The notes: generated by a model not told the origin, from the sequence alone. A stretch of 64,000 nt of DNA from an uncultured Clostridia bacterium (GCA_937915925.1 CALGGM010000042.1:35451-99450); one strand, 5' to 3'; positions 1-9,943 are shown, counted from the stretch's first letter. Translations and numbers: made by a program.

Positions 1-687
1 CTGTTCGACGGCGAAGAAACTTTGAAGGATCCGGATCATTCCGTAATGATCGCCGTCGGCGGAGACGGAAACTTCATCCGTACCGCGCATGCGGCGTGCA
101 GACTGCAGGTCCCGCTGTTCGGCGTGAACTGCGGACGCGTAGGCTTTTTGACCGAGTGGACGGAGGATCGCTTTCCGGAAGCGCTTTCGCTTTTACGGAC
201 GCAATCGTATGCGATCGAGGAGCGCGCAATGCTCTCGGTCAGCGTGAACGGGGAACCGGCGCGCAGCTGCTTCAACGATCTGCTCGTCTATAAAAGCTCG
301 TTCTCCGGTGTCACCGAGCTCACGCTGGAGATCAACGGACAGCAGATGGGGAACCTGTTCGGCGATGGGATCGTCGTCGCGACGTCGATCGGCTCGACCG
401 GATATTCGCTTTCGGCGGGCGGACCGATCCTTGCGGACGGGCTCGATGCGCTTGTGGTCACGCCGATCTGCGCGCATACGCTGCATTTTCGTCCGACGGT
501 CTGCTCCCTGGATTCGACCGTTGCGATCCGGATGGAGGGAAAGGGGTATCTGGCTGCGGACGGCGATCGCTTCGCAATGGTATCGCGCGGCGACCGTATC
601 ACCGTCACAAGGTCGGCAAGCGTCGTCAAACTGATGACGTTCCAAAAGAGAAATTTGTTCCGTTTGATTTCGGAAAAACTGATTTAA
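1..687 (+). CDS. nadK: NAD kinase, 5' end outside window
   Basis: ATP-dependent NAD kinase makes NADP from NAD in the cytosol. The reading frame is open from base 1, so the true start lies upstream and the N-terminal part is missing. The visible part carries the diagnostic GGDG nucleotide motif (VGGDGNFIRTAH), the GVNCGRVGFLTEW segment, the substrate-binding NDLLVY segment, and the DGIVVATSIGSTGYSLSAGG block typical of the family. The C-terminal beta-sandwich is complete and ends in TAA. argR follows 18 bp downstream and recN after that. nadK-argR-recN is a common Firmicute gene order and suggests one operon. The family assignment is secure; only the length is unknown. Confidence 0.95.
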   Translation: MFDGEETLKDPDHSVMIAVGGDGNFIRTAHAACRLQVPLFGVNCGRVGFLTEWTEDRFPEALSLLRTQSYAIEERAMLSVSVNGEPARSCFNDLLVYKSSFSGVTELTLEINGQQMGNLFGDGIVVATSIGSTGYSLSAGGPILADGLDALVVTPICAHTLHFRPTVCSLDSTVAIRMEGKGYLAADGDRFAMVSRGDRITVTRSASVVKLMTFQKRNLFRLISEKLI

Positions 688-705
688 TGTTGAGGTAATG
701 GAGTT

Positions 706-1155
706 ATGAAACCGAAAAGACACGCAATGATCCTGAAGCTGATCGCTGCCGAAAACATCGAGACCCAGGAGGAGCTCGCGTCGCTTCTGAGCGCGCAGGG
801 CTTTACCGTGACGCAGGCGACCGTCTCCCGCGATATCAAGGAGCTTCGCCTCATTAAGGTGCTCACCGGCGAGGGTCGGTATAAATATGCAACCGTCGAA
901 AAGGCGGAATCCGATCTGCAGGAGCGGTTCATCCGCCTGTTCGGAAACTGCGTCGTTTCGATCACGTCCGCGGGGAATCTGATCGTCGTGAAGACGATGG
1001 CGGGCAGCGCTGCCGTCGCGGCGGAAGCGATCGACTCGATGAAGTGGCCCGAGATCGCGGGGTCGATCGCGGGCGACAACACCGTATTTGTCGCGGTGCG
1101 CGAAGGAAAGAACGTTTCCGATATTATTAAGAAGTTCCAGAAGATGATGAAATAA
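706..1155 (+). CDS. argR: Arginine repressor ArgR
   Basis: Arginine-responsive transcriptional repressor/activator of arginine metabolism, normally a hexamer with L-arginine as co-repressor. At 149 aa it has the usual length. The N-terminal winged helix (about residues 1-70) includes the recognition segment TQATVSRDIKEL with the conserved SR pair. The C-terminal oligomerisation and arginine-binding domain contains AGSIAGDNTVFVAVR, matching the family GT.AGDDT signature with N in place of the second D. The ATG follows TGAGGTAATGGAGTT, so a short GGAG sits close to the start. It lies between nadK and recN, its usual neighbours in Firmicutes. Confidence 0.95.
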   Translation: MKPKRHAMILKLIAAENIETQEELASLLSAQGFTVTQATVSRDIKELRLIKVLTGEGRYKYATVEKAESDLQERFIRLFGNCVVSITSAGNLIVVKTMAGSAAVAAEAIDSMKWPEIAGSIAGDNTVFVAVREGKNVSDIIKKFQKMMK

Positions 1156-1166
1156 CGGAGGGCGTA

Positions 1167-2843
1167 GTGCTCACTCGTTTACATGTTCAGAATATTGCTT
1201 TGATAGATAAGTCCGACATTGCTTTCGATGCGGGCTTTTCTGTATTGACAGGCGAAACCGGCGCGGGCAAATCCATCCTCATCGAGTCGGTCAGCTTCGT
1301 GCTCGGCGAGCGCGCAAGCCGCGAGAGTATCCGCACCGGCGCGGACAAGGCGTCCGTCGAGGCGACGTTTCTGCTCGCACCCGATTCGCCGGTGAAGCGC
1401 CGTCTTGAGGAGACCGGCTTTGAACCGAGCGACGAACTGGTGCTGTACCGCGAGCTTTCGACGAGCGGACGAAACGTCTGCCGCGTGAACGGCACGCTGG
1501 TGCAGACGGCGGATCTGAAATCGATCGGGGATATTCTTGTCGACCTGCACGGTCAGCACGCGCATCAGTCGCTGCTGAACCCGGAAACGCATCTTGAACT
1601 GATCGACGCGTACGCAAAGAGCGACGCCGACGGGCTGAAAACCGAGACGGAACGGGCACGGCAGGAAGCGATCAAGGCGGAGCACGATCTGACCGTTTTG
1701 AAGAACGGCATCCGCGAGCGCGAGCGCCGCATCGATACGCTTGGGTATCAGCTTAAAGAGATCGACGCCGTTTCTCCCGTCGAGGGAGAGGAGGAGCAAC
1801 TGGAAGCGGACCGCCTGCGTATGCGCAATGCGGAGGAGATCGTCGACGGGCTGAACGCCGCATACGACGCGCTGTTCCGCGACGGCGGCGTGCTGTCTGC
1901 GCTGACTGACGCAAGGGACGCGCTGAATCGGATCGGCGAATACGATGAAGCATATCGGAAGCTTTCGGAGCGTACCGACGATGCGTATTATTCCTTGGAG
2001 GACGTCGCTTACGAGCTCAGAGACAGCCGCGACGCGTTCCGCTTCGATCCCATGCTGCTCGAGCAGACGGAGAGCCGCCTTGCCGCGCTGCAGGGGCTGA
2101 AGCGCAAATACGGCGCGACGGTCGCCGAGATCCTCGCGTATCGCGAGAAGATCGAGAACGAATGGAAGCTGCTGGCTGACGGCGAGAATCAGATCGACGC
2201 ATTGGAGCGCGCGTATCACGACGCGGTAAAGCGCTTCGGCACGCTTGCGAAAAAGCTGTCCGAGCGCAGGAAAGCCGCGTCCGAGAAGCTGATGCGTGAG
2301 ACGGTCGCGGAGCTGAACGACATGGGCATGCCGCACGCGTCGATGAAAACGGAGTTTACCGCGATCCCTGCGGAACAGCTTTCGGAAACGGGGATCGATT
2401 CCGTGTCGTTCCTGTTGTCCGCAAACCGCGGCGAGCCTCTAAAGCCGCTGATCAAGGTCGCAAGCGGCGGCGAAATGTCCCGCATTATGCTCGCAATGAA
2501 GGCTGCGCTGTCCGACGCGGACCGGATCGAAACGCTGATCTTCGACGAGATCGACACCGGCATCTCCGGCATGGTCGCTAACGCCGTCGCCAAGAAGATG
2601 CGTGCGCTCGGCGAAAAGCATCAGGTGCTTTGCGTCACGCATCTGCCGCAGATCGCCGCCTGCGCTGACGCGCAGTACGTCGCCTATAAGTTCTCCGACG
2701 CCGAAAAGACGCACAGCGTCACGCGCAGGCTGACCGAGGGCGAGCGCCCGAAGGAGATTGCGCGGATCATGGGCAGCGACGAGAACGACGCCGCCGCAAT
2801 GGAGCACGCAAAGCGCCTTCTGGAAACCGCCGCAAAGCAGTAA
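1167..2843 (+). CDS. recN: DNA repair protein RecN
   Basis: SMC-like ATPase of double-strand break repair. The protein is 558 aa, normal for RecN. The head domain shows Walker A GETGAGKS near residue 32, a long coiled-coil region through the middle, the ABC signature ASGGEMSRIMLAMK, and Walker B TLIFDEIDTGISG near the C-terminus. The start is GTG, 11 bp after the argR stop, and is preceded by GGAGGGCGTA, a good ribosome binding site. It is probably cotranscribed with nadK and argR. An intrinsic terminator follows directly, so the operon likely ends here and spoIVB is separate. Confidence 0.96.
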   Translation: MLTRLHVQNIALIDKSDIAFDAGFSVLTGETGAGKSILIESVSFVLGERASRESIRTGADKASVEATFLLAPDSPVKRRLEETGFEPSDELVLYRELSTSGRNVCRVNGTLVQTADLKSIGDILVDLHGQHAHQSLLNPETHLELIDAYAKSDADGLKTETERARQEAIKAEHDLTVLKNGIRERERRIDTLGYQLKEIDAVSPVEGEEEQLEADRLRMRNAEEIVDGLNAAYDALFRDGGVLSALTDARDALNRIGEYDEAYRKLSERTDDAYYSLEDVAYELRDSRDAFRFDPMLLEQTESRLAALQGLKRKYGATVAEILAYREKIENEWKLLADGENQIDALERAYHDAVKRFGTLAKKLSERRKAASEKLMRETVAELNDMGMPHASMKTEFTAIPAEQLSETGIDSVSFLLSANRGEPLKPLIKVASGGEMSRIMLAMKAALSDADRIETLIFDEIDTGISGMVANAVAKKMRALGEKHQVLCVTHLPQIAACADAQYVAYKFSDAEKTHSVTRRLTEGERPKEIARIMGSDENDAAAMEHAKRLLETAAKQ

Positions 2844-2856
2844 AACATACGGGCAG

Positions 2857-2881
2857 AAAGACCTCTTAGGAGGTCTTTTTT
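2857..2881 (+). terminator. Intrinsic terminator after recN
   Basis: A 9-bp perfect stem (AAAGACCTC / GAGGTCTTT) with a TTAG loop runs straight into a T-run. It closes the nadK-argR-recN unit. Confidence 0.85.
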
Positions 2882-2929
2882 GTATGCTTTTTCGAAAATG
2901 AAGCACCATAGCACAAAAGGAGTGAAAAG

Positions 2930-4126
2930 ATGAAACGGATTCTTCGTGCCGTGACCGCGGTTGCGGCGTTTCTTTTGTTGGGATGGTATGCGCTGCCGCA
3001 GGTCTATACAGCGCTGCATTTGCCGGATCGCGTATTCTCGGAGCCAGCGGTCTCTGCGCCGATGCTCTCGATGCGTCAAAGCGATGCGGCGCCGGTGCGC
3101 GGCTCGGACGATGAGCGCCTGCACCGCGCGGCAAGCGGGTCCGCGTCGGTCTCGCTGTTCGGCGTTCTGCCGCTCAAAACCGTTTCGGTGTCGGCGCATA
3201 CAAAAACGGTTATGCTCGGCGGCGAAGCGGTCGGCGTCGTGCTGAAAACCGAGGGCGTACAGATCGTGGGCTTCGAGCGGGTCGAAACAGCGTGGGGCAG
3301 CGTCAGCCCCGCCGTGAGCGCAGGTCTACGGGAGGGCGACATGATTTGCGCGCTGAACGGACAGGCGGTCTCCGATTCCGACTCATTCGCCGCGCTCTGT
3401 GCTAAGTCGGACGGAACGTGCGTGCTGTCGTGCCTAAGGGACGGGGAACCGTTTACGGCGTCCGTCGACCTTGCGATTGATCGGAACGGCGAGAAGCGAA
3501 TCGGCGCGTGGGTGCGCGACAGCACGTCCGGGATCGGAACGCTGTCGTTTTACGATCCGAGCTCGCGCGTTTATGCGGCGCTCGGACACGGCGTAACGGA
3601 CGTCGATACGCAAAAGCTGATCGCGCCGGCGAAGGGCTTTCTGACGGAAGCCGAGATCCTTCGCATCCGAAAGGGCGATCATGAGACGGCGGGGGAGCTC
3701 GTCGGGCATTTTTCGGTGAACGCGAAGGACGCTGTCGCCACGGTCGACCGCAATACCGAGCTCGGCATTTCCGGCACGCTCGGCGCATTTTCGGACGGGC
3801 AGGGGCGAACGGTCGAGATCGCGCCGGGCGACGCCGCGCACAGAGGCGAAGCATACATTGTTTCGACGGTCGACGGCGAGACGAGGGCGTACGCCGTGCA
3901 GGTGATCCGCGTGGACGTGCAGTCCTCGCCGCAGACGCAGGGCATGATGATCGAGATCACGGATCCCGCGCTGCTTGAAAAGACCGGCGGCATCGTGCAG
4001 GGCATGAGTGGAAGTCCGCTTCTGCAGGACGGGCGACTCATCGGCGTCGTCACGCATGTGTTCTTGAGCCACCCGACGCGCGGTTACTGCCTGTACGCGG
4101 AGTGGATGGCGGACGCGCTTCTTTGA
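2930..4126 (+). CDS. spoIVB: SpoIVB-type serine peptidase (S55)
   Basis: Forespore-made signalling protease. In spore formers it crosses to the intermembrane space and cleaves SpoIVFA to activate pro-sigma-K processing. The 398-aa protein has an N-terminal membrane anchor (about residues 5-22), a PDZ-like region with the carboxylate loop AGLREGDMICALNG (about residues 125-140), and a C-terminal S55 peptidase domain. That domain carries ALGHGVTD (catalytic His) and GMSGSPL with the nucleophile near Ser362. The ATG follows AAAGGAGTGAAAAG. Its position between recN and a Spo0A-type gene matches the canonical Firmicute order recN-spoIVB-spo0A, which supports the assignment and sporulation ancestry. 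Whether the host still sporulates cannot be read from this window. Confidence 0.93.
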   Translation: MKRILRAVTAVAAFLLLGWYALPQVYTALHLPDRVFSEPAVSAPMLSMRQSDAAPVRGSDDERLHRAASGSASVSLFGVLPLKTVSVSAHTKTVMLGGEAVGVVLKTEGVQIVGFERVETAWGSVSPAVSAGLREGDMICALNGQAVSDSDSFAALCAKSDGTCVLSCLRDGEPFTASVDLAIDRNGEKRIGAWVRDSTSGIGTLSFYDPSSRVYAALGHGVTDVDTQKLIAPAKGFLTEAEILRIRKGDHETAGELVGHFSVNAKDAVATVDRNTELGISGTLGAFSDGQGRTVEIAPGDAAHRGEAYIVSTVDGETRAYAVQVIRVDVQSSPQTQGMMIEITDPALLEKTGGIVQGMSGSPLLQDGRLIGVVTHVFLSHPTRGYCLYAEWMADALL

Positions 4127-4214
4127 CTGTTCACAATTTCACCGAGGGCGGTTACAGAATCCGGTAGACATTGCCGACCTTTTTCGGGAGAATACGGTCG
4201 AAAAGGAGAGGGAC

Positions 4215-4928
4215 ATGCGAATTCTGCTGCTGACCGCCGACAAGATCATCACACACACCTTTTTGACCGCTTCGGAACGGATCGGCGATACGGAGCTTGT
4301 TCCGCTGACGCGGACGGAGCAGGCGTTGGAACGGCTGTTTCGCGAGCCGTTTGACGCGCTGATTACGGATCAATTCGGTATTCTGCATCCGCGCTTTTTT
4401 GAGCGTCCGATCCTGTGGCCCGAGCTGATCTTTCTTCTGCTCGGGAAATCCGGGATCCGTCTGCTGCCGAAAGCCGTGACGCACTGCTTTTCGTCCTCCG
4501 ACGATCCGGAAGCGATCCTGCGCGCAGTCCGCTCCTTTTCCGGAGGACGGATGCGAAGGAACGATACGGACCTGACGGTATCGAGGCTTTTACAGCGGCT
4601 CGGTACGCCGGTCTCCCTGAACGGATTCGACTATCTCAGGGACGCGATCCTGTTGATCCTTTCGCATAACTGCATCACGGACGTTCGTCTGCTTGCCGAT
4701 ATCTACGGGGTGATTGCCGCGGTATACGGCGTCCGCATGAGCGCTGTCGAGCATGCCATGCGACAGGCGATCGACGCGGCGTGGGGACGCGGCGACGCGC
4801 AGACGATCGACTCATTTTTCGGCGATACGGTACATTCGGAACGCGCCGCACCGTCCAATGCGGCGTTTCTGTTTCGGATCGCGGATCAAATACAAGTCGG
4901 ATTAAGGGGGAGAACACATGTCGATTGA
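4215..4928 (+). CDS. Spo0A-like regulator with degenerate receiver
   Basis: Transcription factor whose C-terminal half (about residues 115-232) is a clear Spo0A effector domain. It contains RLGTPVSLNGFDYLRDAI, the recognition region SAVEHAMRQAIDAAWGRG, and the following FGDTV and PSNAAFLFRIADQI. The first ~105 residues look like a worn receiver. LLTAD keeps one acidic residue (D9), and DALITD keeps an Asp at the phosphorylation position (D52). The second acid-pocket residue, the switch Thr/Ser and a clear KPF Lys motif are not evident. It sits immediately downstream of spoIVB, exactly where spo0A is normally found, and overlaps the next Spo0A-domain gene by 11 bp. The start has a good site, AAAAGGAGAGGGAC. 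It may be a diverged Spo0A or a phosphorylation-independent paralogue. Confidence 0.85.
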   Translation: MRILLLTADKIITHTFLTASERIGDTELVPLTRTEQALERLFREPFDALITDQFGILHPRFFERPILWPELIFLLLGKSGIRLLPKAVTHCFSSSDDPEAILRAVRSFSGGRMRRNDTDLTVSRLLQRLGTPVSLNGFDYLRDAILLILSHNCITDVRLLADIYGVIAAVYGVRMSAVEHAMRQAIDAAWGRGDAQTIDSFFGDTVHSERAAPSNAAFLFRIADQIQVGLRGRTHVD

Positions 4929-5400
4929 AGAAATGGAACAAATGGAAGAGGAACTTCGCGCGATCTATCCGGACGAGGACTCGCTGCTGAACGGGACGAT
5001 CAACACGATCATGCTTACGCTCGGCGTTCCGGCAAAACTCTTGGGGTATCGGTACATCTTTCTTGCCGTACGGTTCATCCGGACCAGACCGCCGCAGCTC
5101 CGTTCCACAACGAAAAAAGAACTGTATCCGTATCTTGCCGAAGTCTCCGGCTCGACGAAGCCCATGATCGAGCGGACGATGCGCTATGCGATCGCGCAGG
5201 CGTGGCGGCGTGCGGATCCGGATATTCTGTATTCCTATCTCGGTCTTCGCGGAAAGAACCTCAAGGATCCGCCCACAAACATCGAGTACGTGTATCTGAT
5301 CGCGGAACGTGTGCGTCTGATCATCGGCGATCCTTTGTGGGAGGAGCATTATCAGCGGGTCATGGCGGGACTTCGAAACCGGTATGCTTGGTTAAATTGA
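4918..5400 (+). CDS. Receiver-less Spo0A effector-domain protein
   Basis: The 160-aa protein consists almost entirely of a Spo0A-type DNA-binding domain (about residues 22-135). It includes TINTIMLTLGVPAKLLGYRY, the recognition-helix region MIERTMRYAIAQAWRRAD, and PPTNIEYVYLIAERVRL. No receiver precedes it; the N-terminus is only about 20 acidic residues. The ATG lies inside the end of the preceding Spo0A-like gene and follows AAGGGGGAGAACAC, so the two are translationally linked and could form heterodimers or compete for 0A boxes. The C-terminus adds about 20 residues after the effector fold. No phosphorylation input is visible. Function beyond DNA binding is inference. Confidence 0.82.
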   Translation: MSIEEMEQMEEELRAIYPDEDSLLNGTINTIMLTLGVPAKLLGYRYIFLAVRFIRTRPPQLRSTTKKELYPYLAEVSGSTKPMIERTMRYAIAQAWRRADPDILYSYLGLRGKNLKDPPTNIEYVYLIAERVRLIIGDPLWEEHYQRVMAGLRNRYAWLN

Positions 5401-5430
5401 TTGACGAAACGGGTACGAATATGCTAAACT
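5401..5430 (+). promoter_or_regulatory. Probable sigma-A promoter for deoB-punA
   Basis: TTGACG (5401-5406) and TAAACT (5425-5430) are separated by 18 bp. The deoB start codon lies 30 bp further on. The -10 is a weak match but resembles that of the valS leader promoter in this window. Confidence 0.5.
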
Positions 5431-5460
5431 GATTACAAATCAAGCATACGAGGTACAGTT

Positions 5461-6636
5461 ATGAAAAAAAGAGCAATCCTGATCGTTCTCGACAGCGCGG
5501 GGATCGGGTATCTGCCGGACGCTGCGGACTTCGGCGACGTAGGGGCAAACACCATTTGCAACATTTATGAGAAGCGCGGACGTCTCGACGTTCCGAACAT
5601 GCTGAGACTGGGTCTTTCGCACATCGACGGCTGCCGTCTTCCGAAGGCGGACGGCGAGCTGATCGGAAGCTACTGTAAGTGCGCGGAGCAAACGCACGCA
5701 AAGGACACGACCTGCGGACATTGGGAGATGGCGGGTCTCGCGCTCGACGAGCCGTTCAAGACCTATCCGAACGGATTCCCGAAGGCGTTCATGGACGCGT
5801 TCGAACAGCGCATCGGCAGAGGCACGCTCGGCAATATCGTCGCGAGCGGCACGCAGATCATTCAGGAGCTCGGTGACGAGCATGTGCGCACCGGCAAGCC
5901 GATCGTCTACACCAGCGCGGACAGCGTGTTCCAGATCGCGGCGCACGAGGAGGTCATTCCGCTTCCGGAACTATACCGCATCTGCGAGATCGCGCGCGAA
6001 ATGCTGACCGGCGAATATTTGGTCGGTCGCGTGATCGCAAGACCGTTCCTCGGCAGCAGCGGCGCGTATAACCGTACCGAAAACCGCAAGGACTACGCGG
6101 TCGAACCGTTCAAGGCTACGATCCTCGACGCGCTTGCCGGTAAGGGCATGGACGTCGTGGGCATCGGCAAGATCGAGGATATTTTCTGCCACAGAGGCAT
6201 CACGACCGTCGATCACACCAAGAACAATCCGGACGGCATCAAGGCGACGCAGCGGTTCTTGGACGAAGGGACAGGGGATTTCATCTTTACGAACCTTGTC
6301 GACACCGATATGCTTTACGGTCACCGCAACGACTGGGAGGGCTACGGGAAAGCGCTCGAATATTTCGACGCGCATCTGCCCGAGATGTACCTTTCCATGC
6401 GAGAGGGCGACATTCTGATGATCACGGCGGACCACGGCTGCGATCCGACGTTCCCCGGAACGGATCACACGCGCGAATACATTCCGCTTCTGATCTGCGG
6501 TCAACACATCAAGCACGGCGTAAACCTCGGCATTCGCAGACAGTTTTCCGACATCGGCGCGACGGTCTATGAATATCTGACCGGCGAGACGTGGCGTGAG
6601 GGCGAATCATTCTTAAAGGATATCTGGGAGGACTGA
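5461..6636 (+). CDS. deoB: Phosphopentomutase
   Basis: Interconverts ribose-1-phosphate / deoxyribose-1-phosphate and the 5-phosphates, feeding nucleoside sugar into central metabolism. The 391-aa alkaline-phosphatase-fold protein shows the N-terminal metal-binding segment VLDSAGIGYLPDAADFGD. It also has DTTCGHWEMAGL with the Thr that is phosphorylated during catalysis, and the C-terminal metal site TADHGCDPTFPGTDHTRE. The purine nucleoside phosphorylase gene starts 1 bp after its stop, so the two form a salvage operon that converts purine nucleosides to base plus pentose-5-phosphate. Confidence 0.97.
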   Translation: MKKRAILIVLDSAGIGYLPDAADFGDVGANTICNIYEKRGRLDVPNMLRLGLSHIDGCRLPKADGELIGSYCKCAEQTHAKDTTCGHWEMAGLALDEPFKTYPNGFPKAFMDAFEQRIGRGTLGNIVASGTQIIQELGDEHVRTGKPIVYTSADSVFQIAAHEEVIPLPELYRICEIAREMLTGEYLVGRVIARPFLGSSGAYNRTENRKDYAVEPFKATILDALAGKGMDVVGIGKIEDIFCHRGITTVDHTKNNPDGIKATQRFLDEGTGDFIFTNLVDTDMLYGHRNDWEGYGKALEYFDAHLPEMYLSMREGDILMITADHGCDPTFPGTDHTREYIPLLICGQHIKHGVNLGIRRQFSDIGATVYEYLTGETWREGESFLKDIWED

Positions 6637-6637
6637 C

Positions 6638-7462
6638 ATGGAAAACATCATGAACATCATCAACAATGCGGCTGCACTGCTGAAGGAACAGGGCGCGGAC
6701 AAGGCGAAAATCGGTCTGATCCTCGGAAGCGGGCTCGGCGATTACGCGGAAACGCTGGAGAACAAACGGTTCGTGAACTACGCGGACATCGAGGGCTATC
6801 CGGTATCCGGCGTCATCGGACACAAGAACCGGTTCGTCATCGGCGAGAAATACGGCAAGACCGTCATCGCGATGCAGGGCAGGTTCCACTACTACGAGGG
6901 ATATCCGCAGTGGATGCTTTCGCTCGGCGTGCGCACGATGAAGAAGCTCGGCGTTGAAAAGCTGCTGGTCACGAATGCGGCGGGCGGCGTGAACATGAAC
7001 TTCCACGCGGGCGATCTGATGCTGATCACCGACCACATCAACCTGTCCGGCAGCAATCCGCTGATCGGAAAGAATCTGGACGAGTTCGGACCGCGCTTCC
7101 CGGATCAGAGCAACGTGTACGACAAGGACCTTCGTGCAAAGATGGTCGAGCTGTCGATCCGCAAGGGCATTCCGATGCAGGAGGGCGTGTACCTCATGAT
7201 GTCCGGTCCGTGCTACGAGACGCCTGCGGAGATTCGCATGGCACGTGTGATCGGCGCGGACGCGGTCGGCATGTCGACGATCCCGGAGACCATGTGCGCG
7301 GCGCACTGCGGCATGAAGGTCATGGGCATCAGCCTGATCACCAACATGGCGGCGGGCGTGCTCGATCAGCCGCTTTCCCATGCGGAAGTGACCGAGACCG
7401 CGGCGCTTGCCACCGAGAAGTTCACCAAGCTCGTCGATCTGATCCTCAAAGAGATCTTCTGA
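6638..7462 (+). CDS. punA: Purine-nucleoside phosphorylase, family 2
   Basis: Phosphorolysis of guanosine/inosine-type nucleosides to base and (deoxy)ribose-1-phosphate. The 274-aa protein is of the trimeric PNP (PunA/mammalian) type, not the hexameric DeoD type. It has the phosphate-binding GSGLGDYAE near residue 29, RFHYYEGY, TNAAGGVN, and the base-binding block PCYETPAEIRMARVIGADAV followed by GMST. The ATG follows GGGAGGACTGAC. It is directly downstream of deoB, whose enzyme uses its pentose-1-phosphate product. A strong terminator follows. Confidence 0.95.
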   Translation: MENIMNIINNAAALLKEQGADKAKIGLILGSGLGDYAETLENKRFVNYADIEGYPVSGVIGHKNRFVIGEKYGKTVIAMQGRFHYYEGYPQWMLSLGVRTMKKLGVEKLLVTNAAGGVNMNFHAGDLMLITDHINLSGSNPLIGKNLDEFGPRFPDQSNVYDKDLRAKMVELSIRKGIPMQEGVYLMMSGPCYETPAEIRMARVIGADAVGMSTIPETMCAAHCGMKVMGISLITNMAAGVLDQPLSHAEVTETAALATEKFTKLVDLILKEIF

Positions 7463-7477
7463 GAATTTGATACATTC

Positions 7478-7513
7478 AAAAAACGGCTGTCGCATAAGCG
7501 GCAGCCGTTTTGT
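7478..7513. terminator. Bidirectional terminator between punA and 8.4 kb gene
   Basis: Long stem ACGGCTGTCGC / GCGGCAGCCGT with an ATAA loop, flanked by A-run on the left and T-run on the right. It therefore can terminate punA on plus and the convergent membrane-protein gene on minus. Confidence 0.85.
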
Positions 7514-7522
7514 ATGGTGCGA

Positions 7523-8410
7523 TTATTTCTTTTCGGTCTGTTCCGGTTCTTCGTCGTCGAAGTTGAATGCGCTCGACGGCATCGACGGACCGTGTACCTG
7601 TTCTTCTCTTGCCTTCTGCAGCTTTTCCTTATCGGTAAACTTGCGCGTGACGATGAACAGCACGACAAGCGCCGCAACGGCGAGACCGAGGAAGACGTAG
7701 TTTAAGATCTGCAGCACGGTCGGGTCCGTGATCTCATAGAGCTTGGAGATAAACGAACCGTCGTTCGCGTCGGAACGGACATTGCCGGGGCTGGACACCC
7801 AAACGGAGTGTCCTTTTTCGAGATCCGCTTCGGTCATCGGATAGACGGGTTCGCCCGCGTCGTCGATGAGATCGGTCTGCTCATAATACTTCGAGTAGTC
7901 CACGGAACCGCCCATGCAGCTCATCATGCCGCCGCTGGAGAGAGGGAACTTTTCCCGATCCTCGGAGTAGGCGTTGTAAGCCTTGTTGATGAACGCCGAG
8001 ATCTCCTCGATCTCCATCTTTTGATTGTCGACGGAGTACGGACCGTAGGTAATCTCCTGACCTGTGGATGCAGACCCGAGACAGGACATGCCGCCCGACG
8101 CCGCTGCGGTCGTCGTGTAGGTCAGTTCGCCGTCCTCGAGCAGATCGGCGAAGGTCGTCTTATACGCATCGGTGACGCGATAATACGTGAGCTTGCCGGA
8201 ATACAGGGCGGTCTGAACGCCGCTCGTCAGCGCCGTGATCAGCATGATGACGGCAAGCGCGATATAGATCAGCCGAAGAGCTTTCTTTGCCTTCGGGATC
8301 GATTCGTCCTTGAAGTTCTCCATGGAGAAAAGTCTTCCGCTGCCCTTGATTGCGCCGACCAGAACATAGATGCCCGCTGCGAGCAGAAAGATCGGTAATA
8401 AGAATCCCAT
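7523..8410 (-). CDS. Membrane protein of unknown function
   Basis: The 295-aa protein has three predicted membrane segments: residues 1-20, about 45-66 (LIYIALAVIMLITAL), and about 240-262 (ILNYVFLGLAVAALVVLFIV). Between the second and third lies a soluble region of about 170 residues, followed by a charged acidic tail. The loop carries two near-identical motifs, SGGMSCLGS and SGGMMSCMGGS. These are its only conspicuous cysteines and could pair or bind a ligand. The start has a good AAGGAGAACACAA site and lies 30 bp downstream of cysS, so it is probably cotranscribed with it. I do not recognise the family. Confidence 0.75.
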   Translation of the reverse strand: MGFLLPIFLLAAGIYVLVGAIKGSGRLFSMENFKDESIPKAKKALRLIYIALAVIMLITALTSGVQTALYSGKLTYYRVTDAYKTTFADLLEDGELTYTTTAAASGGMSCLGSASTGQEITYGPYSVDNQKMEIEEISAFINKAYNAYSEDREKFPLSSGGMMSCMGGSVDYSKYYEQTDLIDDAGEPVYPMTEADLEKGHSVWVSSPGNVRSDANDGSFISKLYEITDPTVLQILNYVFLGLAVAALVVLFIVTRKFTDKEKLQKAREEQVHGPSMPSSAFNFDDEEPEQTEKK

Positions 8411-8440
8411 TTGTGTTCTCCTTTATGATGGTTTCGATGA

Positions 8441-9826
<1,386 letters not shown>

Positions 9827-9878
9827 ATCGTCCTCCTGAACTGTGAAACCGCATAAGTCGATACGGTATTTCTAATCT

Positions 9879-9907
9879 ATAATAAGAAAATTCACCCGTT
9901 TTGTCAA
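9879..9907 (-). promoter_or_regulatory. cysS promoter
   Basis: On the minus strand TTGACA (9907-9902), a 17-bp spacer and TATTAT (9884-9879). Near-consensus sigma-A promoter about 53 bp before the cysS ATG. Confidence 0.75.
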
Positions 9908-9914
9908 TAAGGAT

Positions 9915-9943
9915 TTGACGAACGCTTCTTTTTGTACTATAAT
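9915..9943 (+). promoter_or_regulatory. Promoter of the cohesin-like protein gene
   Basis: TTGACG (9915-9920), 17-bp spacer, perfect TATAAT (9938-9943). It is divergent from the cysS promoter with only a few bases between the two -35 boxes, so the two may influence each other. Confidence 0.8.

Noticed and set aside
1179..2336. 385-codon minus-strand frame opposite recN
   Set aside because: recN is complete with all ATPase motifs; the opposite frame has no recognisable domain.
2882..2929. Sigma-F/G promoter before spoIVB
   Set aside because: TGTATG and CATAGCA are present but about 20 bp apart, longer than usual, so the match is not convincing.
4196..4202. 0A box (GGTCGAA) before the first Spo0A-like gene
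   Set aside because: Six of seven bases match TGTCGAA, but one such match is expected by chance and it abuts the ribosome binding site.
9827..9878. T-box before cysS
   Set aside because: The cysS leader is about 50 nt and lacks the GGTGG T-box sequence.
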